NCBI RefSeq assembly: GCF_001877035.1
Contig: NZ_CP015756.1
Location: 487,001-551,000, forward strand
DNA from: Clostridium estertheticum subsp. estertheticum
Lineage (GTDB): Bacteria > Bacillota > Clostridia > Clostridiales > Clostridiaceae
Direction: 5' to 3'
DNA length: 64,000 nucleotides
Shown one piece after another: positions 41,713 to 49,735 of the stretch. The stretch's first letter is position 1, and each line of letters begins with the position of its first letter. A program made the position numbers and the translations under genes. The notes under the pieces were generated by a model. It saw nothing but the letters and a program-made list of their open reading frames with translations, ran no database searches and was not told the origin of the DNA.

Positions 41713-42612
41713 TCATAATAGAAAATTCAACAATATAGAGAATATTAGTAGAATCCCAAATTGAGCTTGAAGTTTTCCTGTAGACTTATCAAGGGTTATT
41801 AATCCGGAAACTGAGACATTTGAATTATATAATGTTTTTGAATTTGAAAATGCTATAGGTAATGTAATTAAACAAAGTAGACTAGGTAGTGGAAGGACTC
41901 CGAAGAAAATCATAATTATAAGGGATACATATGATAAAATAAGCATCCCATAATAAAGTTTCTTTGCATTATTTTTGCCAACCAACATTGATAAAGTTTT
42001 TATGCCTGCATTTTTGTCATGATGTATATCGCGAATGTCGTTTGCATGTAATATAGCTGTAGTTAAAAGGCCTACTGGAATTGAAATCAGAATGACAGCA
42101 GCACTAATACATTTCGTTTGAACATAATAAGAACCAATTACCATTAAAGGACCAAATAAGAGAAATACTAGTGGAGCTCCAAGCCCCTTATATTTTAGCA
42201 TCAGAGGTTTTCCTGTATAGGAATAGCCGCCGAGGGCACCTATAAGTCCCAATATTAATATAAATACACCCTTTTCATAGGATAAAAATAATCCTATAAG
42301 ACTTCCAAGTATTAAGCAAAGAATTCCACATCGAAAAATCTGTTTGGAAGATAATAAATTCTCCAGAATAACACCGCTTGAACCATAAGAATCTTTTGTA
42401 TCAACTTTATTTTCATAATCATCATGATCGCTTAGTAAATTAACAGAGGTGTGTAATAACAAAATAGCAACAATAGAGAGTATAAAATACCCAAATTGAA
42501 AATTGTTATGTTTAATTGCGAGTATTGCGCCTATTGTAACTGGAATTACAGAACCAGTGAAGGAAAAAGGTCTTATAGCTCTTAACCATGTCTTGACATT
42601 GCCACTAATCAT
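41713..42612 (-). CDS. menA: UbiA-family prenyltransferase, MenA-like
   Basis: 299 residues, eight to nine membrane segments. The two Asp-rich motifs that bind Mg-prenyl diphosphate are NLLSDHDDYENKVD near residue 60 and NDIRDIHHDKNAGIKT near residue 190. The GKPLMLKYKGLG region is typical of MenA (1,4-dihydroxy-2-naphthoate polyprenyltransferase). It would join a polyprenyl chain, made by the synthase at the head of this operon, to an aromatic acceptor. No naphthoate pathway gene is in the window, so the acceptor is inferred. The ATG at 42612 is eight bases after AAAAGGAG; the ATG at 42618 is too close. Confidence 0.85.
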   Translation of the reverse strand: MISGNVKTWLRAIRPFSFTGSVIPVTIGAILAIKHNNFQFGYFILSIVAILLLHTSVNLLSDHDDYENKVDTKDSYGSSGVILENLLSSKQIFRCGILCLILGSLIGLFLSYEKGVFILILGLIGALGGYSYTGKPLMLKYKGLGAPLVFLLFGPLMVIGSYYVQTKCISAAVILISIPVGLLTTAILHANDIRDIHHDKNAGIKTLSMLVGKNNAKKLYYGMLILSYVSLIIMIFFGVLPLPSLLCLITLPIAFSNSKTLYNSNVSVSGLITLDKSTGKLQAQFGILLIFSILLNFLL

Positions 42613-42640
42613 AAACATTCTCCTTTTACTATTTTAGTTG

Positions 42641-43996
42641 TTACATACGCATTGCCATTGGAATAGAAAATAATACTATGTTCGCTACTGCAAGCAATAC
42701 CATTAGAACTGTATAAACTATAGATGTTCCTAAAAGTGTTTCTTTATTTTGACTGCTTTTTGCAATTCTATAAGCGGTGTATATTGAACCTATAGTACCA
42801 AGCACAATAATAATATATTGAAGAACTTGTATAGTTGGGCTAGAAAGTAGTGCAGTTGAAGCGCCATGGGAGGACACTTTGAAAAGCTCCATTGCAGTAT
42901 AAACTACAGATTTGCCCTCTGCTAGTAAGTGAAATAGGTTATGAGCTATATGTCCTGCTAAGTCTAACGGTATAACAGCATATCCAAATCTTGAGAAATT
43001 TTCCATGACGGAAGCTTTGTTAAATTTTTTAGCAATAAGACCTGTTAAAAGTAGTAACACAACAGGAATTAACATAGCTATAAAAAAAGTTACAGTAAAA
43101 GTTATATAATAGTTAGTTGTTCCTAGTATATTTTCAAGAGAATGTAATAATTGAACCCATATGTTTAGCATGGTTATGTTTTGAACAAACACAATGCCCA
43201 TAATTACGATGGCCAAAAATGCAACTTCTATTTTTGGTTTTTTAATATCCCATAATTCTTTAGTAGGTGTGCGAGGACTTATTCTAATAGAGTCGTTTGG
43301 ACAATTTTTCACGCAGTTACCACATAGGTTACATTCTGCACTACTATCCATGGTTTTAGGAAACTCAAACATAGGACAGCCCGGAACTTCACTTGTTCCT
43401 TTGTAACAGGTTGATGTTTTGCAGTTTTTACATACTTCTGGGGTTCCGCGTAGTTCGATCATACCAGCCCTTGAATAATTACCAGATAACCCACCAAGAA
43501 AACATAAGTATCTGCACCAAGTCCTTCTCTCAAAGAGGGCACCGGAAAATATTACTGCGGTAGTTATCATTAAAAGCAATATTCCTGAACCACGAGGGTT
43601 CTCAACTACGCCCCAAACATGATCACTCCAGGTAATCATAAGAAAAGTTGCATCAATAATCCAAATTCCGTATTTTCGTAAAAATTTTGGTACAGGTTTG
43701 TTATTGCCTACAAATTTCTGAACAACATCATTTAGGAGTCCAAAAGGGCATACAATGCACCAAAATCTACCGAAAAGCAGTAGAAGGATTGGGAGTAGCG
43801 GCCACCATAGTACCCAAGTTCCTGCAGTACCAAAGTTATCGTGAGCGTCGGTTGGCCCAGCGATTAATTCGTATACCATAAAGGCAAAAACTAGAGCTAC
43901 TGGCCACTGAAATATACCTGGGTACCATTTACTTCTGATAAATTTCTTAAAAGCTTTATTTTTTAAAAAGTCCTTTTGTTTTTTTATATCTGACAT
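42641..43996 (-). CDS. Polytopic [4Fe-4S] protein of the NapH/NosR type
   Basis: 451 residues with about ten membrane segments. The N-terminal half contains the paired motifs FWCIVCPFG and TWCRYLCFLGG (CxxxC on the membrane face, as in NapH, NosR and CcoG). A soluble loop at about residues 190-245 has eight or more cysteines (CKNCKTSTCYKG, GCPMF, CNLCGNCVKNCPNDSIRI), enough for two [4Fe-4S] clusters. The C-terminal part has four more segments and several His residues (DLAGHIAHNLFHLL). The family passes electrons between quinol and periplasmic oxidoreductases. With menA and the prenyl synthase beside it, quinol oxidation is a fair guess. ATG at 43996 follows GAGGA. Confidence 0.88.
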   Translation of the reverse strand: MSDIKKQKDFLKNKAFKKFIRSKWYPGIFQWPVALVFAFMVYELIAGPTDAHDNFGTAGTWVLWWPLLPILLLLFGRFWCIVCPFGLLNDVVQKFVGNNKPVPKFLRKYGIWIIDATFLMITWSDHVWGVVENPRGSGILLLMITTAVIFSGALFERRTWCRYLCFLGGLSGNYSRAGMIELRGTPEVCKNCKTSTCYKGTSEVPGCPMFEFPKTMDSSAECNLCGNCVKNCPNDSIRISPRTPTKELWDIKKPKIEVAFLAIVIMGIVFVQNITMLNIWVQLLHSLENILGTTNYYITFTVTFFIAMLIPVVLLLLTGLIAKKFNKASVMENFSRFGYAVIPLDLAGHIAHNLFHLLAEGKSVVYTAMELFKVSSHGASTALLSSPTIQVLQYIIIVLGTIGSIYTAYRIAKSSQNKETLLGTSIVYTVLMVLLAVANIVLFSIPMAMRM

Positions 43997-44014
43997 TAGT
44001 ATCAGTCCTCATCT

Positions 44015-44554
44015 CTATGATTTAATAGATTTTTTCTTATTTATAGCAGCTATAACTAAAATAAGCACAACTACTCCTGAAAATACACCAATTATAAGAA
44101 AGTTAGGGCCTGATTTTTGAACATTAGCATTAAAATCAACGTTTTTTGCATTTTCTTGAAGTCCGAAAGTAGAGGTAACAATCCATTTGCCCGTACTTTT
44201 AAAGTCTATCATACCTGTATATTCGCCTTTTTTAGAACCTTCTTTTAAAGCAATTATCATGGGCGTATTTTCCGCTGTCATACCACTCATGCCCTTCATA
44301 TCAGTAGAGTTGTCCATGGCTACAGTGATTTTTAAATTAGCGTTGGTTAAAGGTTTCTCGTTTTTATCAAGTAAGGAGAATGTAAATTCATTCTTTCCTA
44401 GTTTCAATTTTTCATTTTTAAAGGTTAAGGAAGCTTTTACACCATCAACCACTTTATCTGTTTGGGTACCAGTTGTAGATGCAAATGCCAAGGGTGAAAC
44501 TGATAAGACTAATATTAATGTAAATACAAAGTTTTTTAATGTTTTTAATTTCAT
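44015..44554 (-). CDS. Membrane-anchored YtkA/FixH-like extracytoplasmic protein
   Basis: 179 residues. Signal peptide 1-25 (FVFTLILVLSVSPLAFA), an immunoglobulin-like beta domain (about 35-140), and a C-terminal membrane anchor (NFLIIGVFSGVVVLILVIA). The domain resembles YtkA/FixH proteins found near copper and cytochrome oxidase genes. The loop DMKGMSGM is Met-rich and could bind Cu(I). It is 18 bases upstream of the polyferredoxin gene and probably a periplasm-side partner. AAAGGGG precedes the ATG. Confidence 0.75.
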   Translation of the reverse strand: MKLKTLKNFVFTLILVLSVSPLAFASTTGTQTDKVVDGVKASLTFKNEKLKLGKNEFTFSLLDKNEKPLTNANLKITVAMDNSTDMKGMSGMTAENTPMIIALKEGSKKGEYTGMIDFKSTGKWIVTSTFGLQENAKNVDFNANVQKSGPNFLIIGVFSGVVVLILVIAAINKKKSIKS

Positions 44555-44587
44555 GTTTATTGAACCCCTTTCGTTCCAAAAATTATT

Positions 44588-45106
44588 TTATGATGAGATT
44601 AGATCAGAATTTGATTTTTTGTTAAAGACTTTTTTAATAATGGGTAATATAAAGTGGTCAAGCCCAATAGTATAGGCATTAACTCCAACAAATAAGAGTA
44701 TGAATGCTGATGTATACATATTTGGATTTGTACTAGTAGTGCCAGCTAACATATAATTTAGGTTCATAAGTGCACCAGCGATAAGACCGACAACTGTAAG
44801 TGCACCTAGGATTAAGCTAATACCAACAAGAAGCTCACCGAATGCAACTAGATAACTAAATGTTACAGCATTTGGCAGTGCTATATTTTTTATAAAGTCC
44901 GCATACCATGACTGAACTGCGGGGTGAGCACCTGTTGCTTTAACTAACGCAGCTTTTAAAAATCCGGTTATACCAGCGCCTGCAGTGCTGCCAATCCATC
45001 CACCTCCAGTAACCTTTTCAAGGCCTGCAGAAATCCATTGGTAACCTAACCATATACGGAGTGCTGTCCATATGATGTTAAAGTATTTATGTTTAAGTAG
45101 TTTCAT
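44588..45106 (-). CDS. DoxX-family membrane protein
   Basis: 172 residues, four main membrane segments. The family signature ALRIWLGYQWISAGLEKV near residue 15 and FGELLVGISLILGALT near residue 88 are clear. DoxX/DoxD proteins are quinone-linked; DoxDA is thiosulfate:quinone oxidoreductase and MbtN/SseA partners act in thiol oxidation. Its function here is not known, but a quinone partner agrees with the surrounding genes. GGAG lies upstream of the ATG at 45106. Confidence 0.85.
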   Translation of the reverse strand: MKLLKHKYFNIIWTALRIWLGYQWISAGLEKVTGGGWIGSTAGAGITGFLKAALVKATGAHPAVQSWYADFIKNIALPNAVTFSYLVAFGELLVGISLILGALTVVGLIAGALMNLNYMLAGTTSTNPNMYTSAFILLFVGVNAYTIGLDHFILPIIKKVFNKKSNSDLISS

Positions 45107-45182
45107 TTTAAAATCTCCTTCAATTTATATTTATTGTACTAGTTTAGAAAATTTAAAATTCTCATTATATTGGTTTCTCTTT

Positions 45183-45995
45183 TTAGTGAGAAAGATTAAG
45201 AATATAGTTCACAAGATTTATTAAACTTATTTTATAGGTCGAGTCCTCAAATATCTTAAGACACGATATTGCTTTATTTCCATACAATTTTGCATCTTTT
45301 GCGGAAATGTTTAGATTAGTATAAATATCTTTATCCATACAGTCATCCATCATCTGGTATGCCATTCCTAAATTTAATCCGTATTCTTCTAACCCAATTA
45401 TTTGTTCTTTTGTTGCGCCAGAGAGTGATGCTGCAATTTTGCAACTAACAGACATAAATAATGCCGTTTTACCTTTAATAATATTCAAATAAATTTCACG
45501 AGTTGGTAACTCATTTTCTGCTTGAATCATTTCAGCTGCACACATGTTTTCAGTTAATTCGATTATAATTTGCTCATATTCTTTTGGTAGGGAATTAGCA
45601 ATAGTAGAGAATGCTAAAGAATAAACAACATCACCTGCAAGTACTGCTATTTTATTACCATAAAGTTTATTTAGAGTTTTTTGACCACGCCTTAGAGTGT
45701 CGTTATCAAGGACATCATCATGTATTAAGCTAGCACTATGCATGAGCTCAAGGCCGGTAGCAAATTTAATTAACTGATTATTAGTATTTTGTGGTAGATT
45801 ATTATCTATAAGACCTGACGAGAGTAAAGCTAGGATAGGACGAAGCCTTTTTCCAGGAATTTTAAAAAAATAACCTATAATTTCTGTTAAATAATTTGTA
45901 CTTAGATTTTTACAGATTTTTTTTAGTTCTTCTTCAACAAGAATTAGATCTTTACCTACTGGATTATAAATATCATTAAACTGCAAATTTTTCAT
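45183..45995 (-). CDS. Polyprenyl diphosphate synthase, C-terminally shortened
   Basis: 270 residues of the all-helical isoprenyl synthase fold. GKRLRP near residue 50, the first Asp-rich motif LIHDDVLDNDTLRRG near residue 95 and the second motif YQMMDDCMDKD near residue 216 are present. Homologues usually continue for 80-100 residues after the second motif and carry a conserved GK-x-GxDL-x-GKxTLP stretch; here that stretch is missing and only about 50 residues follow. It likely makes the C30-C40 chain for MenA, but the short end may change activity. The ATG at 45995 follows AGGAGGGTG. First gene of the redox operon. Confidence 0.85.
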   Translation of the reverse strand: MKNLQFNDIYNPVGKDLILVEEELKKICKNLSTNYLTEIIGYFFKIPGKRLRPILALLSSGLIDNNLPQNTNNQLIKFATGLELMHSASLIHDDVLDNDTLRRGQKTLNKLYGNKIAVLAGDVVYSLAFSTIANSLPKEYEQIIIELTENMCAAEMIQAENELPTREIYLNIIKGKTALFMSVSCKIAASLSGATKEQIIGLEEYGLNLGMAYQMMDDCMDKDIYTNLNISAKDAKLYGNKAISCLKIFEDSTYKISLINLVNYILNLSH

Positions 45996-46137
45996 CACCC
46001 TCCTATATTTAGTAATTTATTAATATATCATTTTGAAGTGGCTGTTTTTTTAAAATTTTGTAAGTGCAATATGTAGTATATGAAAATGGTATGAAGATAT
46101 TATGTAGAAAATATATTAAACTTGTTTTGTATAAAGC

Positions 46138-46163
46138 AAAAAGAGAAGCATTATGCTCCTCTT
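46138..46163 (-). terminator. Terminator after the histidine kinase gene
   Basis: Minus strand stem AAGAGGAGCAT / ATGCTTCTCTT followed by TTTTT. It separates the two-component genes from the prenyl synthase operon. Confidence 0.75.
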
Positions 46164-46231
46164 CTAACTTAATTATGGTTATAATTCAAGTGACTTTGAT
46201 GTTTAAGATCCTTTGAATGTTTGGTTAATAA

Positions 46232-47599
46232 TCACAAAACTCGATTAAAATATAAAATAAACACGCTGCCTTTTCCTTCTGCACTTTTTACTTCGATGTC
46301 TGCATTGTGGAGAGTCAATATATTTCGTACAATTGTAAGTCCTATCCCAGAGCCTTCTATTTCATGTCTACTTTTATCTCCTCGATAGAGTCTTTCAAAT
46401 ATATAAGGTAAATCCCCTTTTTTAATGCCAATACCTGTATCTTGAATTTTTAATATCACTTTTTTATCTGTTGTTTTTAAAGTAATGTTAATTTCGCCTT
46501 TAGAAGGTGTAAATTTAATCGCGTTTGAAAATAAATTAATAATTACTTGTTTTATTTTATCGGTGTCTCCCAAAATATTGCATTGGTTATTGATATTGCA
46601 TTTTAATGTCATTTTGATATTTTTATTTTCTGATATTAGTTCGAATTCCTTTTCGACTAAAGTGAGGATATCTTTTAAAGAGATTATTTCCATATTTAAG
46701 GCTGCTTCTTCTCCTTCAATTTGTTTCAAGGTATTCAAATTGTCTATAAGCTTTCCAAATCTAATAACCTCATCGTTAAGATAGGTTAATCTTTCATTGT
46801 CTACTGGAAAAATACCATCAATCATAGCTTCAAAGTTGTTTTGAAGAATATTAAGGGGGGTTCTTACTTCATGAGATATATCTGATATTAATCTTTTTCT
46901 AATAGCGTCTTGATTTTGAAGGTTTTCTCCAAGTGTATTTATACTATTTCTTAAATTTTCAAGTTCTAAAATGCTACTTTTGTCATTGGACCGTGCACGA
47001 TAGTTCCCATTTGAGAGATCAACTGAAATTTTAGAAACTTGCCTAAGAGGATTAGAAAATTGTTTTGAAATAAGCAAACTAATTAGTATTGTTATCAAAA
47101 GTGAGAGTATAATACTTAAAATAATACCCTTGTTTATTGATGTCTTGAAAGTGATATCATCACTGGTTAATAATACTGGACCATTTTGTCCTATGTCCAC
47201 ATACCCTATAATTTTATCTTTATATTTTATTTGGAGGGTTCTTAAAGTATATACGCCGTTACTTTTATGGGTCATAGTAGTATTAGTGTTATTAATTATG
47301 TCATTTGCATTCATTCCCCAAACAACTTTTTTATTTATATCCTTAAGAGTGAGGCAGTAATTATTCATATAGGCTTCATGCGCAATTTCTATTCCAGAAG
47401 TTTTTGACCACTTAGCATTCTTTTCATATACCGTTTCTAAATATTTTACTATTCCAGTGTCCCTCTTAGTTTGAATTTCAACTAAATACTTGTTAAAAGT
47501 TTTTGATATTGCTATATTTACAAAAAGTGTAGCTAAAAAGAGTGCTAATACGGATGTACATACTAGTATAATACTTAATCTTTTTCTTATGCTTTGCAT
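46232..47599 (-). CDS. Sensor histidine kinase (HAMP, HisKA, HATPase)
   Basis: 455 residues. Two membrane segments (about 8-30 and 160-182) enclose an extracytoplasmic sensor of about 130 residues. HAMP domain about 183-235, HisKA with the phosphorylated His in SDISHEVRTPLNIL near residue 248, and HATPase with NLFSNAIKF, DTGIGI, YIFERLYRGDKS and GSGIGLTIV. The response regulator gene lies upstream by three bases and is coexpressed. The signal is unknown; the adjacent redox operon is a natural target. Confidence 0.92.
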   Translation of the reverse strand: MQSIRKRLSIILVCTSVLALFLATLFVNIAISKTFNKYLVEIQTKRDTGIVKYLETVYEKNAKWSKTSGIEIAHEAYMNNYCLTLKDINKKVVWGMNANDIINNTNTTMTHKSNGVYTLRTLQIKYKDKIIGYVDIGQNGPVLLTSDDITFKTSINKGIILSIILSLLITILISLLISKQFSNPLRQVSKISVDLSNGNYRARSNDKSSILELENLRNSINTLGENLQNQDAIRKRLISDISHEVRTPLNILQNNFEAMIDGIFPVDNERLTYLNDEVIRFGKLIDNLNTLKQIEGEEAALNMEIISLKDILTLVEKEFELISENKNIKMTLKCNINNQCNILGDTDKIKQVIINLFSNAIKFTPSKGEINITLKTTDKKVILKIQDTGIGIKKGDLPYIFERLYRGDKSRHEIEGSGIGLTIVRNILTLHNADIEVKSAEGKGSVFILYFNRVL

Positions 47600-47602
47600 A
47601 AA

Positions 47603-48283
47603 TTAATCACCACCAAATTTATAACCGATTCTAGTAACTGTTATTATATATTTAGGATTTCTGCTATCCAATTCTATCTTTTTACGTAAATTTTTAATGT
47701 GTACATCTATGGTTCTATCAAAACCTTGAAAATCAATTCCCATAATTCTTTCAATGAGATGTTCTCTTGTAAATACTTTGCCACCGTTAGATGAAAGAAT
47801 CTGTAATATGTCGAATTCATTTGGAGTAAGTGATATTTCTTCCCCTCGCACAAAAACTACCCTTTTGTCATAATTAATTTCTAAATCTCCATTGTCATAA
47901 ACCATTGTTTCAGATTTATTTATATTAATCCTTCTAAATAAAGCATTTACTCTTGCGGTTAATTCTCTTGGACTAAACGGCTTAACCAAGTATTCATCTG
48001 CCCCAAGGTTTAATCCTTCTATCCTATCCTCTAAGGTGCTTTTGGCAGTGAGCATAAATATGTGTACCTCTGAAATATTTCTTAAAATGCTGCAGACCTC
48101 TTCTCCAGATATGTCTGGTAACATCAGGTCTAATATAACTAAATTAAATTCAATTCTCTCGAAAAGTTTTATTGCATCTAAACCCTTTGTAGTGGTATAT
48201 ATGCTATAGCCTTCTTTTTCAAGATATGCTTTTAGTATTTCTGAGATCTTTTCCTCGTCTTCAATAATCAATATATTATTCAA
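47603..48283 (-). CDS. OmpR-family response regulator
   Basis: 226 residues. Receiver domain (about 1-115) with acidic pair IIEDEEK, phospho-acceptor Asp in LVILDLMLPD, Lys in VKPFSPREL; winged-helix DNA-binding domain (about 128-226) ending in RTIDVHIKNLRKKI and ITVTRIGYKFGG. The start is TTG at 48283, seven bases after AAGGAGTG; longer readings would include the untranslated leader. Partner of the kinase at 46232. Confidence 0.92.
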   Translation of the reverse strand: MNNILIIEDEEKISEILKAYLEKEGYSIYTTTKGLDAIKLFERIEFNLVILDLMLPDISGEEVCSILRNISEVHIFMLTAKSTLEDRIEGLNLGADEYLVKPFSPRELTARVNALFRRININKSETMVYDNGDLEINYDKRVVFVRGEEISLTPNEFDILQILSSNGGKVFTREHLIERIMGIDFQGFDRTIDVHIKNLRKKIELDSRNPKYIITVTRIGYKFGGD

Positions 48284-48505
48284 GTTTATACACTCCTTGT
48301 ATAATGTAGTTGTAATAATTACTAATGCCATAATAACTATTAATATCATCAGGCTTAGTATTATAATTATCTTATTTATAATACATTAAACTCTTCAAGT
48401 CAATGCAATATGTTCGATATAAACTATATTTTATAATTAAATGGGTAAACTATATAATGCACGCTATGCATATAGTGTAGTTTTATATATGAAGGGAGAA
48501 TATTT

Positions 48506-48829
48506 ATGGGTGAAAAAGATTTAGAAAAAGCAGAAAAAAATAAAAATACTATTGAAATTACAATCCCTTTTAACGGTAATATTTCAGGCGCTAATGTAGG
48601 TTCAAACTCTTCAGATGATGATACTTCGAAAAAGAAACAAAAGAGTGATCAATCAGATGATGATAATCCCAAAGAAGGACAGATGAGTAGTAAGGCAGAT
48701 TCAGGCGATTTTTCTAATGTGGATTCTTCACAAAAGGGAAAAAAGAGTAATAAATCAGAAGAAAGTAATATTTCTGTTGACGCTACTTCAAAAAAAGGAC
48801 AAATGATAATTAATATATCAGAAAAGTAA
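48506..48829 (+). CDS. Low-complexity hydrophilic protein, unknown
   Basis: 107 residues, no hydrophobic segment, dominated by Ser, Lys, Asp, Asn and Glu, so probably disordered. Two loosely repeated blocks are visible: SSDDDTSKKKQKSDQSDDDN and the later SSQKGKKSNKSEESN, and KEGQM recurs as KKGQM. The first 25 residues (NTIEITIPFNGNI) and the last (QMIINISEK) could form strands. I do not recognise a family. GAAGGGAG precedes the ATG, and a long hairpin follows, so it is a regular transcription unit. Confidence 0.6.
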   Translation: MGEKDLEKAEKNKNTIEITIPFNGNISGANVGSNSSDDDTSKKKQKSDQSDDDNPKEGQMSSKADSGDFSNVDSSQKGKKSNKSEESNISVDATSKKGQMIINISEK

Positions 48830-48861
48830 TAGTTTCAAAAGAATAATCATAGTTTATATTT

Positions 48862-48905
48862 CATGTAAAAAATGCATATGAGAAATCATATGTATTTTTT
48901 ACATG
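48862..48905 (+). terminator. Terminator after the low-complexity protein gene
   Basis: A 20-bp stem with one mismatch (48862-48881 with 48886-48905) and GAAA loop; the right arm contains TTTTTT. Confidence 0.8.
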
Positions 48906-49052
48906 TTATTTATTTTATTAATATAATAGTATTAATAAGAATGAGCATATATGAAATACTCATAAACATGGCTAAGACTAGGAAGATAGTGTATATTAGT
49001 AGTATATGGAATCTATTTTATTACTAGATTATCGTAAAAGGAAGGTGCTATT

Positions 49053-49733
49053 TTGAAGGATTTTAGAATTCTTTTAGTGGAAGATGAAAGGCTAATGTCA
49101 ACATTTATTGAAATGGAATTGAGTCATGAAGGATATAAGGTTGATGTTGCTTATGATGGACAAGAAGGTTTAACTATATCTGAGGAAAATGAGTATAATT
49201 TAATACTTCTCGATGTTATGTTGCCAGGGCTTAATGGAATTGAGGTTTGTAGAAGAATAAGACAGGTGTCAATCGTACCTGTAATTATGCTTACTGCAAA
49301 GAGTGATATATCAGATAAGGTTTTAGGATTAGATGTAGGTGCAAATGATTATCTTACAAAACCATTTGCAATAGAAGAACTATTAGCAAGAATTAGGGTG
49401 TATCAAAGAGATACATCTATAGGGAATAAGAGCGATGAGATTAAAGTGAAAGATATAGTTATGGACAATAAAGCGCATAATGTTAAGAGGGGCAGCAAAG
49501 AAATTGAACTTACAAAAAAAGAGTTTGACCTTTTAGAAACGCTTTTAATAAACAAAAATGTTGTACTTACAAGAGTACAATTAATTGAGAAGGTATGGGG
49601 TTATGACTATATAGGGGATACTAATGTTGTAGATGTATTTATAAGATATTTACGATGTAAAATTGATGATGGCTTTGAGGATAAACTTATAACCACTGTA
49701 AGAGGGGTAGGATATGTTGTTAAAGGTGAGTAA
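49053..49733 (+). CDS. OmpR-family response regulator
   Basis: 226 residues. Receiver domain with VEDE, phospho-acceptor in LILLDVMLPG and TKPFAIEEL; C-terminal winged helix with ELTKKEFDLLETLL and VDVFIRYLRCKID, ending GVGYVVKGE. TTG start with GGAAGGTG upstream. The kinase gene follows two bases after the stop codon. It probably binds the 11-bp direct repeats upstream of the PAP2 stump and dedA just downstream. Confidence 0.92.
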   Translation: MKDFRILLVEDERLMSTFIEMELSHEGYKVDVAYDGQEGLTISEENEYNLILLDVMLPGLNGIEVCRRIRQVSIVPVIMLTAKSDISDKVLGLDVGANDYLTKPFAIEELLARIRVYQRDTSIGNKSDEIKVKDIVMDNKAHNVKRGSKEIELTKKEFDLLETLLINKNVVLTRVQLIEKVWGYDYIGDTNVVDVFIRYLRCKIDDGFEDKLITTVRGVGYVVKGE

Positions 49734-49735
49734 CC

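Noticed and set aside
44187-44675. 162-codon plus-strand frame in the redox operon
   Set aside because: Overlaps the YtkA-like and DoxX genes antiparallel and ignores their clear starts and ribosome binding sites.
48455-48485. Inverted repeat ACTATAT / ATATAGT before the low-complexity protein gene
   Set aside because: Imperfect and purely AT-rich; such repeats are expected by chance in this composition.
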